This document shows, one piece after another, positions 22,773 to 34,041 of a stretch of DNA of 64,000 nucleotides. The notes beneath the pieces are model-generated. The model saw only the letters and a program-made list of their open reading frames with translations. It ran no database searches and was not told the origin of the DNA. A program made the translations under genes and the position numbers. The DNA is from Macrothele yani (taxonomy: Eukaryota; Arthropoda; Arachnida; Araneae; Macrothelidae), in the NCBI GenBank assembly GCA_039090855.1, contig CM076999.1:116559072-116623071 (forward strand), given 5' to 3'. Position 1 is the stretch's first letter, and the number at the start of each line of letters is the position of its first letter.

Positions 22773-23295
22773 TATACGACATCTATGTCATACACAGCAG
22801 AAATCCGTGTTCAACCAAGTCTTTGTAGAGATGAGTTAATGGGGTACTTTGCTGCTCCTTGATAAAGCCAAAGCTCACTATTAACAATATTTTCTGCATT
22901 CTTTGCTTGTTTGCATTTCAATTTATTTTTGACTTCTTTCATTCCTATCCCATTTTTTGGCTATATGTTTTTTTTAAAGTGCTTTTTGGTTTTTGTTACA
23001 CACACATCAGTGGCGTCGTGTGTTTATTTAGGTTGGGCATTGTGAGCTGTTATGGGAAAAAACACAAAAATTTCATTATGTATCCCGAGCTGCAAAATTT
23101 GCACACTGATTTTGAACATACAAAAGCATTTCTTTTATTTAGCTGTTGTCTAATAACTTATGGTAAAAATCTTTACATACAACTCCATTGTAAGAGAAAT
23201 CTGAATTTCCTGTGCAAATACTAGTGATGAACGAATTTTTGGTATTTTTGTTTTTGTTTTTTAAGTTTTAAATACAGCACAAGTTCAAATTTTGC

Positions 23296-24514
23296 ATTAC
23301 GCATGATGATTGAAAAGTATATGTTTGTTGGTAAGAAAGTTTTTGCTGCCTTCATAGATTTAGAGAAAGCTTAGGACTGAGTAAATAGAACACTTCTGTG
23401 GAAGGTATTGAATGAATCTGGTGTTACTGGGGATCTACTTAATAGTGTAAAAGCCATGTATGCTGGCAGTAGAGCTTGTGTACGAGTGAATGGTGTTTTA
23501 TCAAAATGGTTTTCTGTTGGTGCAGGAGTCAGACAAGGTTGTGTAATGTCACCATGGCTGTTTAATATATTTATGGATGCGTGCATGGATGACGCCAAAT
23601 AGATAATTCTGGTTTATGTCTTGGTGATATCCGTGTGTGCAGATTGCTGTATGCTGATGACACTGTCCTGTTGGCAGAGAGCAAAAGTGAGTTGCAGAGT
23701 ATGTTGACTCGGATGCACGAAGTTTGCATGAAATTCAAACTGAGTACAAATAAGGGAAAAACCAAAGTTATGGTTTTTGAGCGAGGAACTGGTAGTACTG
23801 AATGTAATATGTCTAAATGGCACAGTGATTAGCCAGGTGAATGAGTGTGTGTATTTAGGAAGCATGTTTGACACAGAGAACAAATTGGATGGGGAAATTA
23901 GTAGGAGAGTGAATTCATTGAAAGCCATAGCTGCCTTGGAAGGTTTTCACAGGAATGGTGGGTTCTCAAGAGAATCCTGCATGGCTGTGTATGAGAGTGT
24001 AATTGTTCGTACTCTGATGTATGGCAGTGATACCTGGATACTACAGAAGAAACATAAGAGTCATTTGTGTGCTGGAGAAATGCTTTACTTACAGGGGTTT
24101 TGTGGCAAGACTCGTTCTGTTCGTGTGAAGAATGAAGATGTGTAGCGAGAAGCAAAATGTTGTTAGCAAAGTGGAGACTAACATGCTTCAGTGCTTTGGG
24201 CATATTGAAAGAATGAGTGACGAGATGCTTACTGAGAAAATCTTTTTAGCCCAAGTGGCAGGAACGAAAGGCAGGGGAAGGCCAAGGAAGTCATGGGAGG
24301 ATCAGATTCAGGAGTGTCTGCATGAGTATGAAGTATAGAAGATCTTGTGTGCCTCGTGTGATGGATGTCAGGGAAGCCCGAGTTGTATGTCAAGATCGCT
24401 GTAAATGCAGAAGTTTGATACAGCAACAGTAAGTAAATAATCAGTTAAAAGTTATCTGGTAGTTAGTTTTTTCTTTGTGAAGCTAACCTCTTAATCCCAG
24501 AGAACAACTTAGTG

Positions 24515-24545
<31 letters not shown>

Positions 24546-24588
24546 TGTATGTATGTATGTATGTATGTATGTATGTATGTATGTATGT
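23296..24588 (+). mobile_element. LINE-B copy 2, 5'-truncated, long (ATGT)n tail
   Basis: It starts earlier in the RT than copy 1: KKVFAAFIDLEKA (stops replace two residues), LLNSVKAMYAGSRACVRVNG, VRQGCVMSPWLFNIFMDACM, LLYADDTVLLAESKSE, then YLGSMFDTENKLDGEISRRV, LMYGSDTWILQKKH and CFGHIERMSDEML. Frame changes near 23602, 23832 and 24145. It ends in about 19 ATGT units, so the tail is a 3' microsatellite of the element rather than an independent repeat. Confidence 0.85.
24513..24588. repeat. (ATGT)n microsatellite, 3' tail of LINE-B
   Basis: Nineteen ATGT units without interruption directly after the LINE-B 3' UTR. Confidence 0.97.
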
Positions 24589-24739
24589 ACGAAGCTTACT
24601 TTCTTTAATCCACTTTACACAATCTACAAAATCTCTGGCAGAAAATGAAAGTTTTATACATCATCAACCTAAATGGATTTCAAAATTAAAACTGCATATT
24701 TAAATCTGTGCTCATAAACACACAATTCACATGATGAAA

Positions 24740-25110
24740 AGACAGAAAACAGTAACTTGTAGCAGAATGTAAAATTGTGTTTATGACCCCACGCTATACC
24801 AAATGCCAACAAGTACGACCAGTGCTGTTCTTTTAAGCACGTACACCCTGGGAATTTAAACCTCTGTGTTGAAACCACGAGGAAATAAAAACATGACCTG
24901 TAGCCCCATCTGGAGAGCTTTGAATTACAGTTGCTTAAATGACTTGGGGTATCTGCTGGTAAAATAGCACACCTGCACAACAAATATTACTTACTATGTT
25001 GGTTTAGTGCATGAAGCAAAAAAATCTTCTCTTCTTCCCAAAAATACTGCACATGGGAATTAAGTTTAGCAGACAAACTTCAGCAAGACTTATTGGAAAT
25101 ACATAAAAAT
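24740..25110 (+). repeat. Diverged direct repeat, copy 1 (pair with 26670-27010)
   Basis: It shares GAAACCACGAGGAAATAA-like, TGACCTG.AGC..CATCTGG and ATTACAGTTGCTT blocks in the same order and orientation with 26670-27010, on the other side of the Tc1 element at 25122. It has no coding content and no recognised family. Confidence 0.5.
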
Positions 25111-25121
25111 AAATAAATATA

Positions 25122-26663
25122 CACTGGTGTGCAAAAATTAAGGACGAAGAGGAGAAATTAGCATAACAGCGGAACGAGCAGGCAGAAGAGACTCAAAGAC
25201 CACTCAGGAGATTGACTAGGGTCCGGTACGGTAGGGCATGCGCATATACACAGCATGACATGGGGAGGAGTGTCGGAAGGGTATAAAAAGCACACAGGCG
25301 GTGTATGCTCAGCGATTCGGTGAAAGCTATTGCACGGTGTTCATCGGTTTGAACGTCAAGTTGCTGCCACCGTGTGATATGGCCAACAGGCAATCCAGTA
25401 GATGACATGTGGATGACTTTACCCGAGGTCGAGTCATTGGGAAGCTGGAAGAAGGTCGAAGTGTGACTAGTGTGGCCGAGGAGTTCGGGATCGCTCACAG
25501 CATCATTTCACGAGCTTGGAGAGCATTTCAGATGACAGGAACAGCTGTCCGAGAGTTTAGCAGTGGTCGTCCACGAGCAACCACAGCGGAGGACGACCGG
25601 TATATTGTCCTACAGGCGAGAAGAGACAGACAGCAGGAGAAATCGCAAGGCACATGCAACAGACAACTGGACGTTTGTTATCAAGTTTTACTGTGGCCAG
25701 GAGGCTGCACAAAGGTGGTCTTTTTGCACGACGACCAGTGCGGTGTGTGCCATTAACGTCTGCTCATCGGAGATGGCGGTTTCTGTGGTGCCAGGAACAC
25801 AAGAACTGGACACATCAGCAATGGGGTAGAGTTCTCTTTACGGATGAGAGCAGATTTAGTCTCACGAGTGATTCTGGACGTATACACATCTGGAGAGAGC
25901 AAGGAACACGCAATCACACCTCCAACATCATCGAAAGGGACCGGTTTGGAGGTGGTGGAGTTCTCGTTTGGAGCGGTATCATGCATGGTAGCCGTACTGA
26001 CCTCCACATCTTCCAAGGAGGTTCAGTCACTGGTGTCCGCTATTGTACAGAGGTTCTCCTGCCTCACGTGCGTTTGTTTAGAGGTGCTGTGGGTCCTGAG
26101 TTCCTCTTCATGGATGACAACGCTACACCTCACCGTACAGTGGCTGTCGCAGAGTTGTTGGAGAGTGAAAATATTCAACGCATGGATTGGCCCGCAAAGG
26201 TCCCCGAACCTAAATCCAATCGAACACGTGTGGGACCTTCTCGGGGAAGCTTGGCAGCACGTCCCCAGCTGCTACCAACAATTCTGCAGCTGCGATTGGC
26301 GCTACAAGAGGAATGGGCCACAATGCCACAATAGATCCTTGACAACCTCGTCCTCAGCATGGACAGATGCTGTAAATCCTGCAACACAGTCAGGGGTGAT
26401 CATATCCCCTACTAAAGACTGGATTTTTCTTGGCAGGCGCCTGTTACATGAACAGTTCTGTCTTCTGTCCAGTTGTGCTTGAAGTTACCTTTTCAATAAA
26501 GTGCCTTTGTATCCTTTGGATTCCTTGTTTGGATGGTTTTGCACACTTGTCCCATATTCTTACATCTTGGGGATCTTATGGTATGATTTGAGTCTATGTG
26601 GAGCACTTCTGCACGACGTTACATTCGAAAAATCATCTCGTCCTTAATTTTTGCACGCCAGTG
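25122..26663 (+). mobile_element. Tc1-like DD34E transposon, full length, frameshifted
   Basis: TIR CACTGGTGTGCAAAAATTAA, inverted at the right end with one early mismatch; TA at 25120-25121 and 26664-26665. The plus-strand transposase has FTRGRVIGKLEEGRSVTSVA (helix-turn-helix), GRPRATTAEDD, a first catalytic D in VLFTDESRFSL, then GGGVLVWSGI, FMDDNATPHRTVAVAEL and a DWPAKSPDLNPIEHVW block (after a frame change near 26200). The D-to-E spacing is 34, the classic Tc1 value. Frame changes near 25650 and 26200 inactivate it. No ATG opens the frame; the N-terminal codon is GTG. Confidence 0.9.
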
Positions 26664-26669
26664 TACATA

Positions 26670-27010
26670 ACAGCAACTTGTATCACAATGTTGAATTGCA
26701 CTGCTCAGTGGGACTCTAGTAGTGCTGATTTTGGCTAGCACATCCTCAGAGTTCCGCTATTACATTTGAAACCACAGGAAAATAAGAATGTGACCTGCAG
26801 CAGCATCTGGGGAGTGCTTGTATTGCAGCTGCTTTAAGATCATCGGATGTGCATATGTGAAACTGTACACCCCAGGATTCTAGCGCGAATGCGATATGTT
26901 AACTGAACAAAACTTTTCCCCTTAATGAAAACATTATGTGGGGAAATTAGTTTTAACCACCACTTGAAGCATTAAGATGAACTCTGGCGAGTTTAATTAG
27001 AAATATATAA
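26670..27010 (+). repeat. Diverged direct repeat, copy 2
   Basis: Partner of 24740-25110, with the same block order at clearly reduced identity. The Tc1 element lies exactly between the two. Confidence 0.5.
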
Positions 27011-27548
27011 AAAAAAATTATATCGATAATATAGGTTAAATTGTGACTGTGTGTCGCACACCTAGCACACCACAAATATTCGATTTTTTATAATAAAAAA
27101 ATTGTAATTACTGGTTATTTTTGGCTGGTAGTTTGTTTCCTTTTTTGTGACAAGTTTAATGTATCCCTTTGGGACATGTATTGGTTGGATTTTAATTGCT
27201 CACTTTCTTCTTTTTTTAATTTTTGTTGTGAGGTCGGGCAAATGTGTTTTAGTTTGCTGGGTTCGGGTTTTTATTAGTTTTCCCTTTTATTGACATTAAA
27301 TGATCCTTTTAGCAAACTAAAATAGCAGAAACCCACAATTCTCTGGTCTTAGTAGATTAGTGAGTGTTTTGTTGTTGCTTGCCCTTGACGAAGCCAACAA
27401 GAGGGCAGTCATTAATATGCTTCCCAGCATTCTTTATTCAGTACTTTGCATAGTTTGAAGCTAGACTGGTTCGGATGGTGTATTTGGTTTTTGGTGGTCT
27501 TTCTATTATTGTTGTTTCTCTTGTTCAAAATTTTGCTTTGTTTTGCAC
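27011..27548. other. No recognisable gene
   Basis: AT-rich intron sequence rich in T runs. I see no coding or RNA signal. Confidence 0.6.
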
Positions 27549-27562
27549 TATATATATATATA

Positions 27563-30500
27563 TCATCATCATCATCATCATTGTCAACCATTATCAATCC
27601 ACTGCTGGACGAAGGTTTCCCCAAGTTTCCTCCACAATGGTCTGTCTTGTGCCAGTCTCCTCCATGTCACTCCCGCATACTTTCGAATTTCATCCACCCA
27701 TCTTCCATGTGGTCTTCTTCTGGGTCTTTTCCTGTCCCTTGGAATCCAATCTAAAATTTCCCATCGATGGTCTGTTCTTCTGGCAGTATGTCCAGCCCAT
27801 TGCCATTTCAGGGACTTAACTCTGATCATGATGTCTTCCACTCTTGTCATTTTTCGGATCCGTGTGTTCCTCTTCTTATCTCTCCTGGTTACACCAAGCA
27901 TGCACCTCTCCATTCTTCTTTGAGTTGTCTGCAGCCTTTGTATGTCTCTTTTAGCTAAGGTCCACGTCTCTGCACCATACGTAAGCACTGGAAGGATGCA
28001 TTGATCAAACACTTTTCTTTTAAGACATAATGGCATATTGCTCTTGAAAATTATGCTGTTTCTTCCAAAAGCTCTCCAGGCAAGTTTTGTACGCCGATTA
28101 ATTTCTTCACCAATGTGACCCTCACTTGATATCTGCTGTCCAAGATAAACGTACGTGTCTGTTATCTCCAGCTTTTCTCCATCAATCGATAAATCTTCAT
28201 TTCTTGTAAAAGCATTGTACATCACTTTTGTCTTCTGAAAGTTCATTTTTAATCCCACTTCTTTACTCTTGTCAGCAAGTTCCTGGATCATACTCTGCAG
28301 CTCTGATGGGCTAGTTGCAAAAATGACTACGTCATCAGCAAAACGAAGGTGGGTTAGATAATCTCCATTAATCTTTATCCCCTTGTTTTCCCAGCTCAGT
28401 GACTGAAAAACACCCTCCAATGTGGCATTAAAGAGCTTTGGAGATATGGTGTCACCTTGTCTCACTCCCTTTCCAATTTTTATGTGTGTTGTATTTTCAA
28501 ACAGCCTAATCTTTGCACTTGCATTTTCATAGATGTTATTAATAATATTAATGTATGCATCTTCAATACCGCAGGATTTCAGAGCCATTGCAACTGCTGA
28601 TGGTTTCACCGAATCAAAGGCTTTTTCATAATCGATAAAAGCCATGCACAATGGAAGTTCATATTCCCTCGCTCTTTCAATTAGTTCTCTCAGTACGTGG
28701 ATATGATCTATAGTGCTGTAGCCACTCCTGAATCCAGCTTGTTCTCTCGGTTGAGCCATGTCCAGTGTTACCTTCAAGCGGTGTGAAAGAACTTTAGTGA
28801 AGATTTTATAAACCACTGATAGGAGGCTGATAGGTCTGTAGTTCCTGAGATCCTCAATGTCACCTTTTTTATGTAGCAAGATCATTGTAGCGTTGTTCCA
28901 ATCCTCAGGAATTTTCCCTTCATTAAGGCATCGAGTGAAAATTTGGGCGAGTACTGTTTCGATTTCTCCACTTGCTTCTTGTATGATGTCTACAGTAATT
29001 CCATCTTCTCCTGGAGCTTTTCCCCGCTTCATGTTCTTGATTGCATGTGCAACTTCTGCTGGAAGGACTGGAAGAACTCTGGTACCTTTCATGATGCCTG
29101 GAGTACATGTATCATCCCTTTCATATAATTTGGAGTAGAAATCTTTCACTCTTGTCAAAATTTCGCCTCTATTTCTTGTTACAGAACCATCTTCTTTTCT
29201 CAGTGCCATAATCTGTTTTTTTCCCTTACTGAGATGTCCCTTTGCTATCTTTAGGCTTTGGTTGTTTTCAATTGCTTTCCTTACTAGTTCACAGTTGAAT
29301 TTCCTTACGTCTTCAGTGATACTTTTTCGTACTGTCTTGCATAGCTCTATATATTCCACTTTGGAAGTCACATCTTCTTTAGTTGTCCTCATTTCTCTTC
29401 TTTTTTGCATCAACATTTTGGTTTTTCCTGATAATTTGTTCACATGCAATTTGTTCTTAGACCCAGCTAATTTTGTTGCTGTTTCCATAAGAGCTTTGGT
29501 TACTTTTCTGTTAACTTCAGAAATATCCACTTCTTCCGATGTTAGGCCTTCTAAAGCAGAGAATCTGTTCTTCAGTTCCAATTTGAAGGTATTATGGTGT
29601 TTTTTAAGGTTGGTTATGTCAATACATTTTGTTTGTCTTATGAGCTTGCTACGTTTGAGTTTAGTGTTGAGGTGCATCTTACATCTCACCAATCTATGGT
29701 CACTGCCTGTGTTGAACTTGTTTAGCACACTGAAGTCTTCTATGACGAATTTTTTGTTACACATAATAAAATCAATTTCACTTGTCATCCCATTTGGATG
29801 TCTCCATGTCCATTTCCTGTGTGGCTTTTTCTTGAAAAAGGAGTTCAAGATGAAAAACCCTTCTGCCTCTGCAAACTCTACGAGAGTATTTCCACGCTGG
29901 TTTCTGTTGCCGTGACCGAATTTACCTACTGAAGTTTCATTCTGTTGCCGTTGCCCTATTTTTGCATTGAAATCTCCCATAATTATCTTCAAGTGCTGCT
30001 TACCTTTATTATTTAGATCACGAATTTCCTCATAAAATTCTTCAATTTCTTCTTCAGCATGACTTGTGGTGGGTGCATAAATTTGAATAATCTGAGCCTG
30101 GTATCTTCTCGAGAGTTGGATAACGAGTCGTGCAGCTCTGTCAGAGGAACTTTCAACTTCTACAACTTTATCCTTCAGTTTCTTGTTTATTATAAATCAA
30201 ACACCACTAGTTCTGCCAGTATCTGTCCCACGATAGTAGAAGAGATGTCCACTTTTCAGTTCAATGAGATCTTCTCCTTTTCTCCTTACCTCACTTAGGC
30301 CGACGATGTCCCACTTGATCCTTTGTAGTTCCTCTTCCAATTCAAGAAGCCTTGAATCAGAAGATAGGGAGCGCCCATTATACGTAGCAAAGGTCAGCAT
30401 CAGATGGCAGCCTAGTCCGGTCCTTCGGGGATTCTTAGCACCCTCTGCCTTCATGTCGCACTGGCCGCTGCCTTGGCCAGGTACATTCCAGCTGCCGGAG

Positions 30501-30743
30501 ACTGAGGGCCAAGATTTAAGTTGTGGAGTCATTTTGGAGGGGTTTGGCCATATCTCACCACGCTGGCCAAGCGGGTTGGTGAGTGTGGGATAGCATTTCC
30601 TCAAATCCCGATGGTATAGTTATACCGCTATTGGCGGTCGTCAGAGACCCTTTAGTGGGAACAGGATGTACCACGAGAAGGCGGGTTTGACATTTGTCAA
30701 GGAGAGGCTGTGATGTTACGCATCACCTGACCTTCTTACATCC
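27563..30743 (-). mobile_element. RTE-type LINE copy c, near full length (3.18 kb)
   Basis: Minus strand. The 5' end GGATGTAAG at 30743 abuts ATATATAT; the 3' end is a (TGATGA)n tail abutting (TA)n at 27549-27563. It has one long reading frame from about 30604 to 27584 with a first Met at 30532: APE endonuclease (TYNGRSLSSDSRLLELEEEL, WDIVGLSEVRRKGEDLIEL, IIMGDFNAKIG, SDHRLV), RT (KRGKAPGEDGITVDIIQEAS, NYRPISLLSVVYKIFTKVL, FIDYEKAFDSV, VRQGDTISPKLFN, LRFADDVVIFATS), and the tail domain (QWAGHTARRTDHRW). A single TGA at 30197-30199 replaces a Gly codon in the endonuclease; otherwise about 1,006 codons are open. A 6-bp in-frame deletion lies near 27765. Database homologues of the endonuclease are often labelled craniofacial development protein 2-like. 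Confidence 0.95.
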
Positions 30744-30755
30744 CATATATATGTA

Positions 30756-33700
30756 TCATCATCATCATTGTCAACCATTATCAATCCACTGCTGGACGAA
30801 GGTCTCCCCAAGTTTCCTCCACAACGGTCTATCTTGTGCCAGTCTCCTCCATGTCACCCCTGCATACTTTCGAATTTCATCCACCCATCTCCCATGTGGT
30901 CTTCTTCTGGGTCTTTTCCTGTCCCTTGGAATCCAATCTAAAATTTCGGCTGTCCATCGACGATCTGTCCTTCTGGCAGTATGTCCAGCCCATTGCCATT
31001 TCAGGGATTTAACTCTGATCATGATGTCTTCCACTCTTGTCATTTTTCGGATCCACGAGTTCCTCTTCTTATCTCTCCTGGTTACACCAAGTATGCACTT
31101 CTCCATGCTTCTTTGAGTTGTCTGCAGCCTTTGTATGTCTCTTTTAGTTAAGGTCCACGTCTCTGCACCATACGTAAGCACTGGAAGGATGCATTGATCA
31201 AACACTTTTCTTTTAAGACATAATGGCATATTGCTCTTGAAAATTATGCTGTTTCTTCCAAAAGCTCTCCAGGCAAGTTTTGTACGCCGATTAATTTCTT
31301 CATCAATGTGACCCTCACTTGATATCTGCTGTCCAAGATAAACGTACGTGTCTGTTATCTCTAGCTTTTCTCCATCAATCGATAAATCTTCATTTCTTGT
31401 AAAAGCATTGAACATCACTTTTGTCTTCTGAAAGTTCATTTTTAATCCCACTTCTTTACTCTTGTCAGCAAGTTCCTGGATCATACTCTGCAGCTCTGAT
31501 GGGCTAGTTGCAAAAATGACTACGTCATCAGCAAAACGAAGGTGGGTTAGATAATCTCCATTAATCTTTATCCCCTTGTTTTCCCAGCTCAGTGACTGAA
31601 AAACACCCTCCAATGTGGCATTAAAGAGCTTTGGAGATATGGTGTCACCTTGTCTCACTCCCTTTCCAATTTTTATGTGTGTTGTATTTTCAAACAGCCT
31701 AATCTTTGCACTAGCATTTTCATAGATGTTATTAATAATATTAATGTATGCATCTTCAATACCGCAGGTTTTCAGAGCCATTGTAACTGCTGATGGTTTC
31801 ACCGAATCAAAGGCTTTTTCATAATCGATAAAAGCCATGCACAATGGAAGTTCATATTCCCTCGCTCTTTCAATTAGTTCTCTCAGCACATGGATATGAT
31901 CTATTGTGCTGTAGCCACTCCTGAATCCAGCTTGTTCTCTCGGTTGAGCCATGTCCAGTGTTACCTTCAAGCGGTGTGGAAGAACTTTAGTGAAGATTTT
32001 ATAAACTACTGATAGGAGGCTGATAGGTCTGTAGTTTCCGAGATCCTTAATGTCACCTTTCTTATGTAGCAGGATCATTGTAGCGGTGTTCCAATCCTTA
32101 GGAATCTTTCCTTCATTAAGGCATCGAGTGAAAATTTGGGCGAGTACTGTTTCGATTTCTCCACTTGCTTCTTGAATGATGTCTACAGTAATTCCATCTT
32201 CTCCTGGAGCTTTTCCCCGCTTCATGTTCTTGATTGCATGTGCAACTTCTGCTGGAAGGACTGGAGGAACTCTGGTACTGGTATCTTTCATGATGTCTGG
32301 AGTGCATGTATCATCCCTTTCATATAATTTGGAGTAGAAATCTTTCACTCTTGTCAAAATTTTGCCTCTATTTCTTGTTACAGAACCATCTTCTTTTCTC
32401 AGTGCCATAATCTGTTTTCTTCCCTTACTGAGATGTCCCTTTGCTATCTTTAGGCTTTGGTTGTTTTCAATTGCTTTCCTCACTAGTTCACAGTTGAATT
32501 TTCTTACGTCTTCAGTGATACTTTTTCGTACTGTCTTGCATAGCTCTATATATTCCACTTTTGAAGTCACATCTTCTTTAGTTGTCCTCATCTCTCTTCT
32601 TTTTTGCATCAACATTTTCGTTTTTCCTGATAATTTATTTACATGCAACTTGTTCTTAGACCCAGCTAATTTTGTTGCTGTTTCCATAAGAGCTTTGGTT
32701 ACTTTTCTGTTAACTTCAGAGATGTCCACTTCTTCTGATGTTAGGCCTTCTAAAGCAGAGAACCTGTTCTTTAGTTCCAACTTGAAGGTATTATGGTGTT
32801 TTTTAAGGTTGGTTATGTCAATAGATTTTGTTTGTCTCATGAGCTTGCCACGTTCAAGTTTAGTGTTGAGGTGCATCTTACATCTCACCAATCTATGGTC
32901 ACTACCTGTGTTGAACTTGTTTAGCACACTGCAGTCTTCTATGATGAATTTTTTGTTACACATAATAAAATCAATTTCACTTGTCGTCCCATTTGGATGT
33001 CTCCATGTCCATTTCCTGTGTGGCTTTTTCTTGAAGAAGGAGTTCAAGATGAAAAACCCTTCTGCCTCTGCAAACTCTACGAGAGTATTTCCACGCTGGT
33101 TTCTGTTGCCGTGACCGAATTTACCTACTGAAGTTTCATTCTGTTGCCGTTGCCCTATTTTTGCATTGAAATCTCCCATAATTATTTTCAAGTGCTGCTT
33201 ACCTTTATGGATGTCTCCATGTCCATTTCCTGTGTGGCTTTTTCTTGAAGAAGGAGTTCAAGATGAAAAACCCTTCTGCCTCTGCAAACTCTACGAGAGT
33301 ATTTCCACGCTGGTTTCTGTTGCCGTGACCGAATTTACCTACTGAAGTTTCATTCTGTTGCCGTTGCCCTATTTTTGCATTGAAATCTCCCATAATTATT
33401 TTCAAGTGCTGCTTACCTTTATTATTTAGATGACAAATTTCCTCATAAAATTCTTCAATTTCTTCTTCAGGATGACTTGTGGTGGGTGCATAAGTTTGAA
33501 TAATCTGAGCCTGGTATCTTTTCGAGAGTTGGATAACAAGCCGTGCAGCTCTGTCAGAGGAACTTTCAACTTCTACAACTTTATCCTTCAGTTTCTTGTT
33601 TATTATAAATCCAACACCACTAGTTCTGCCAGTATCTGTCCCACGATAGTAGAAGAGATGTCCACTTTTCAGTTCGATGAGATCTTCTCCTTTTCTCCTT

Positions 33701-33994
33701 ACCTCACTTAGCCCCACGATGTCCCACTTGATCCTTTGTAGTTCCTCTTCCAATTCAAGAAGCCTTGAATCAGAAGATAGGGAGCGTCCATTGTACATTG
33801 CCAAGGTCAGCATCAGATGGCAGCCTAGTCCAGTCCTCCGGGGATTCTTAGCACCCTCTGCCTTCATGTCGCACTGGCTGCTGCCTTGGCAGGTACATTC
33901 CAGCTGCCGGAGACTGAGGGCCAAGATTTAAGTTGAGTTGTCATTTTGGAGGGGTTTGGCCATAACTCACCACGCTGGCCAAGCGGGTTGGTGA

Positions 33995-33997
<3 letters not shown>
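30756..33997 (-). mobile_element. RTE-type LINE copy d, with internal 214-bp tandem duplication
   Basis: Same family and orientation as copy c, from which it is separated only by ATATATATGTA. RT and tail are open from about 33191 to 30771, and the endonuclease N-terminal part is open at 33924-33205. A direct duplication of 214 bp (32994-33207 repeated at 33208-33421), covering the GDFNAKIG and KKPHRKWTW parts of the endonuclease, breaks the frame because 214 is not a multiple of three. The 5' end stops at GTGAGTG next to a 40-bp (TA)n tract, about 145 bp short of the 5' end of copies c and e. Confidence 0.95.

Positions 33998-34038
<41 letters not shown>
33998..34038. repeat. (TA)n tract between two LINE copies
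   Basis: Uninterrupted TA of about 40 bp that separates the 5' end of minus copy d from the 5' end of plus copy e. Confidence 0.98.

Positions 34039-34041
<3 letters not shown>

Noticed and set aside
29262..29915. Long plus-strand open frame (217 codons), with similar ones at 32362-33114 and 34866-35363
   Set aside because: They lie antisense to the conserved LINE polyprotein in every copy and arise from its codon use. They show no family motif.
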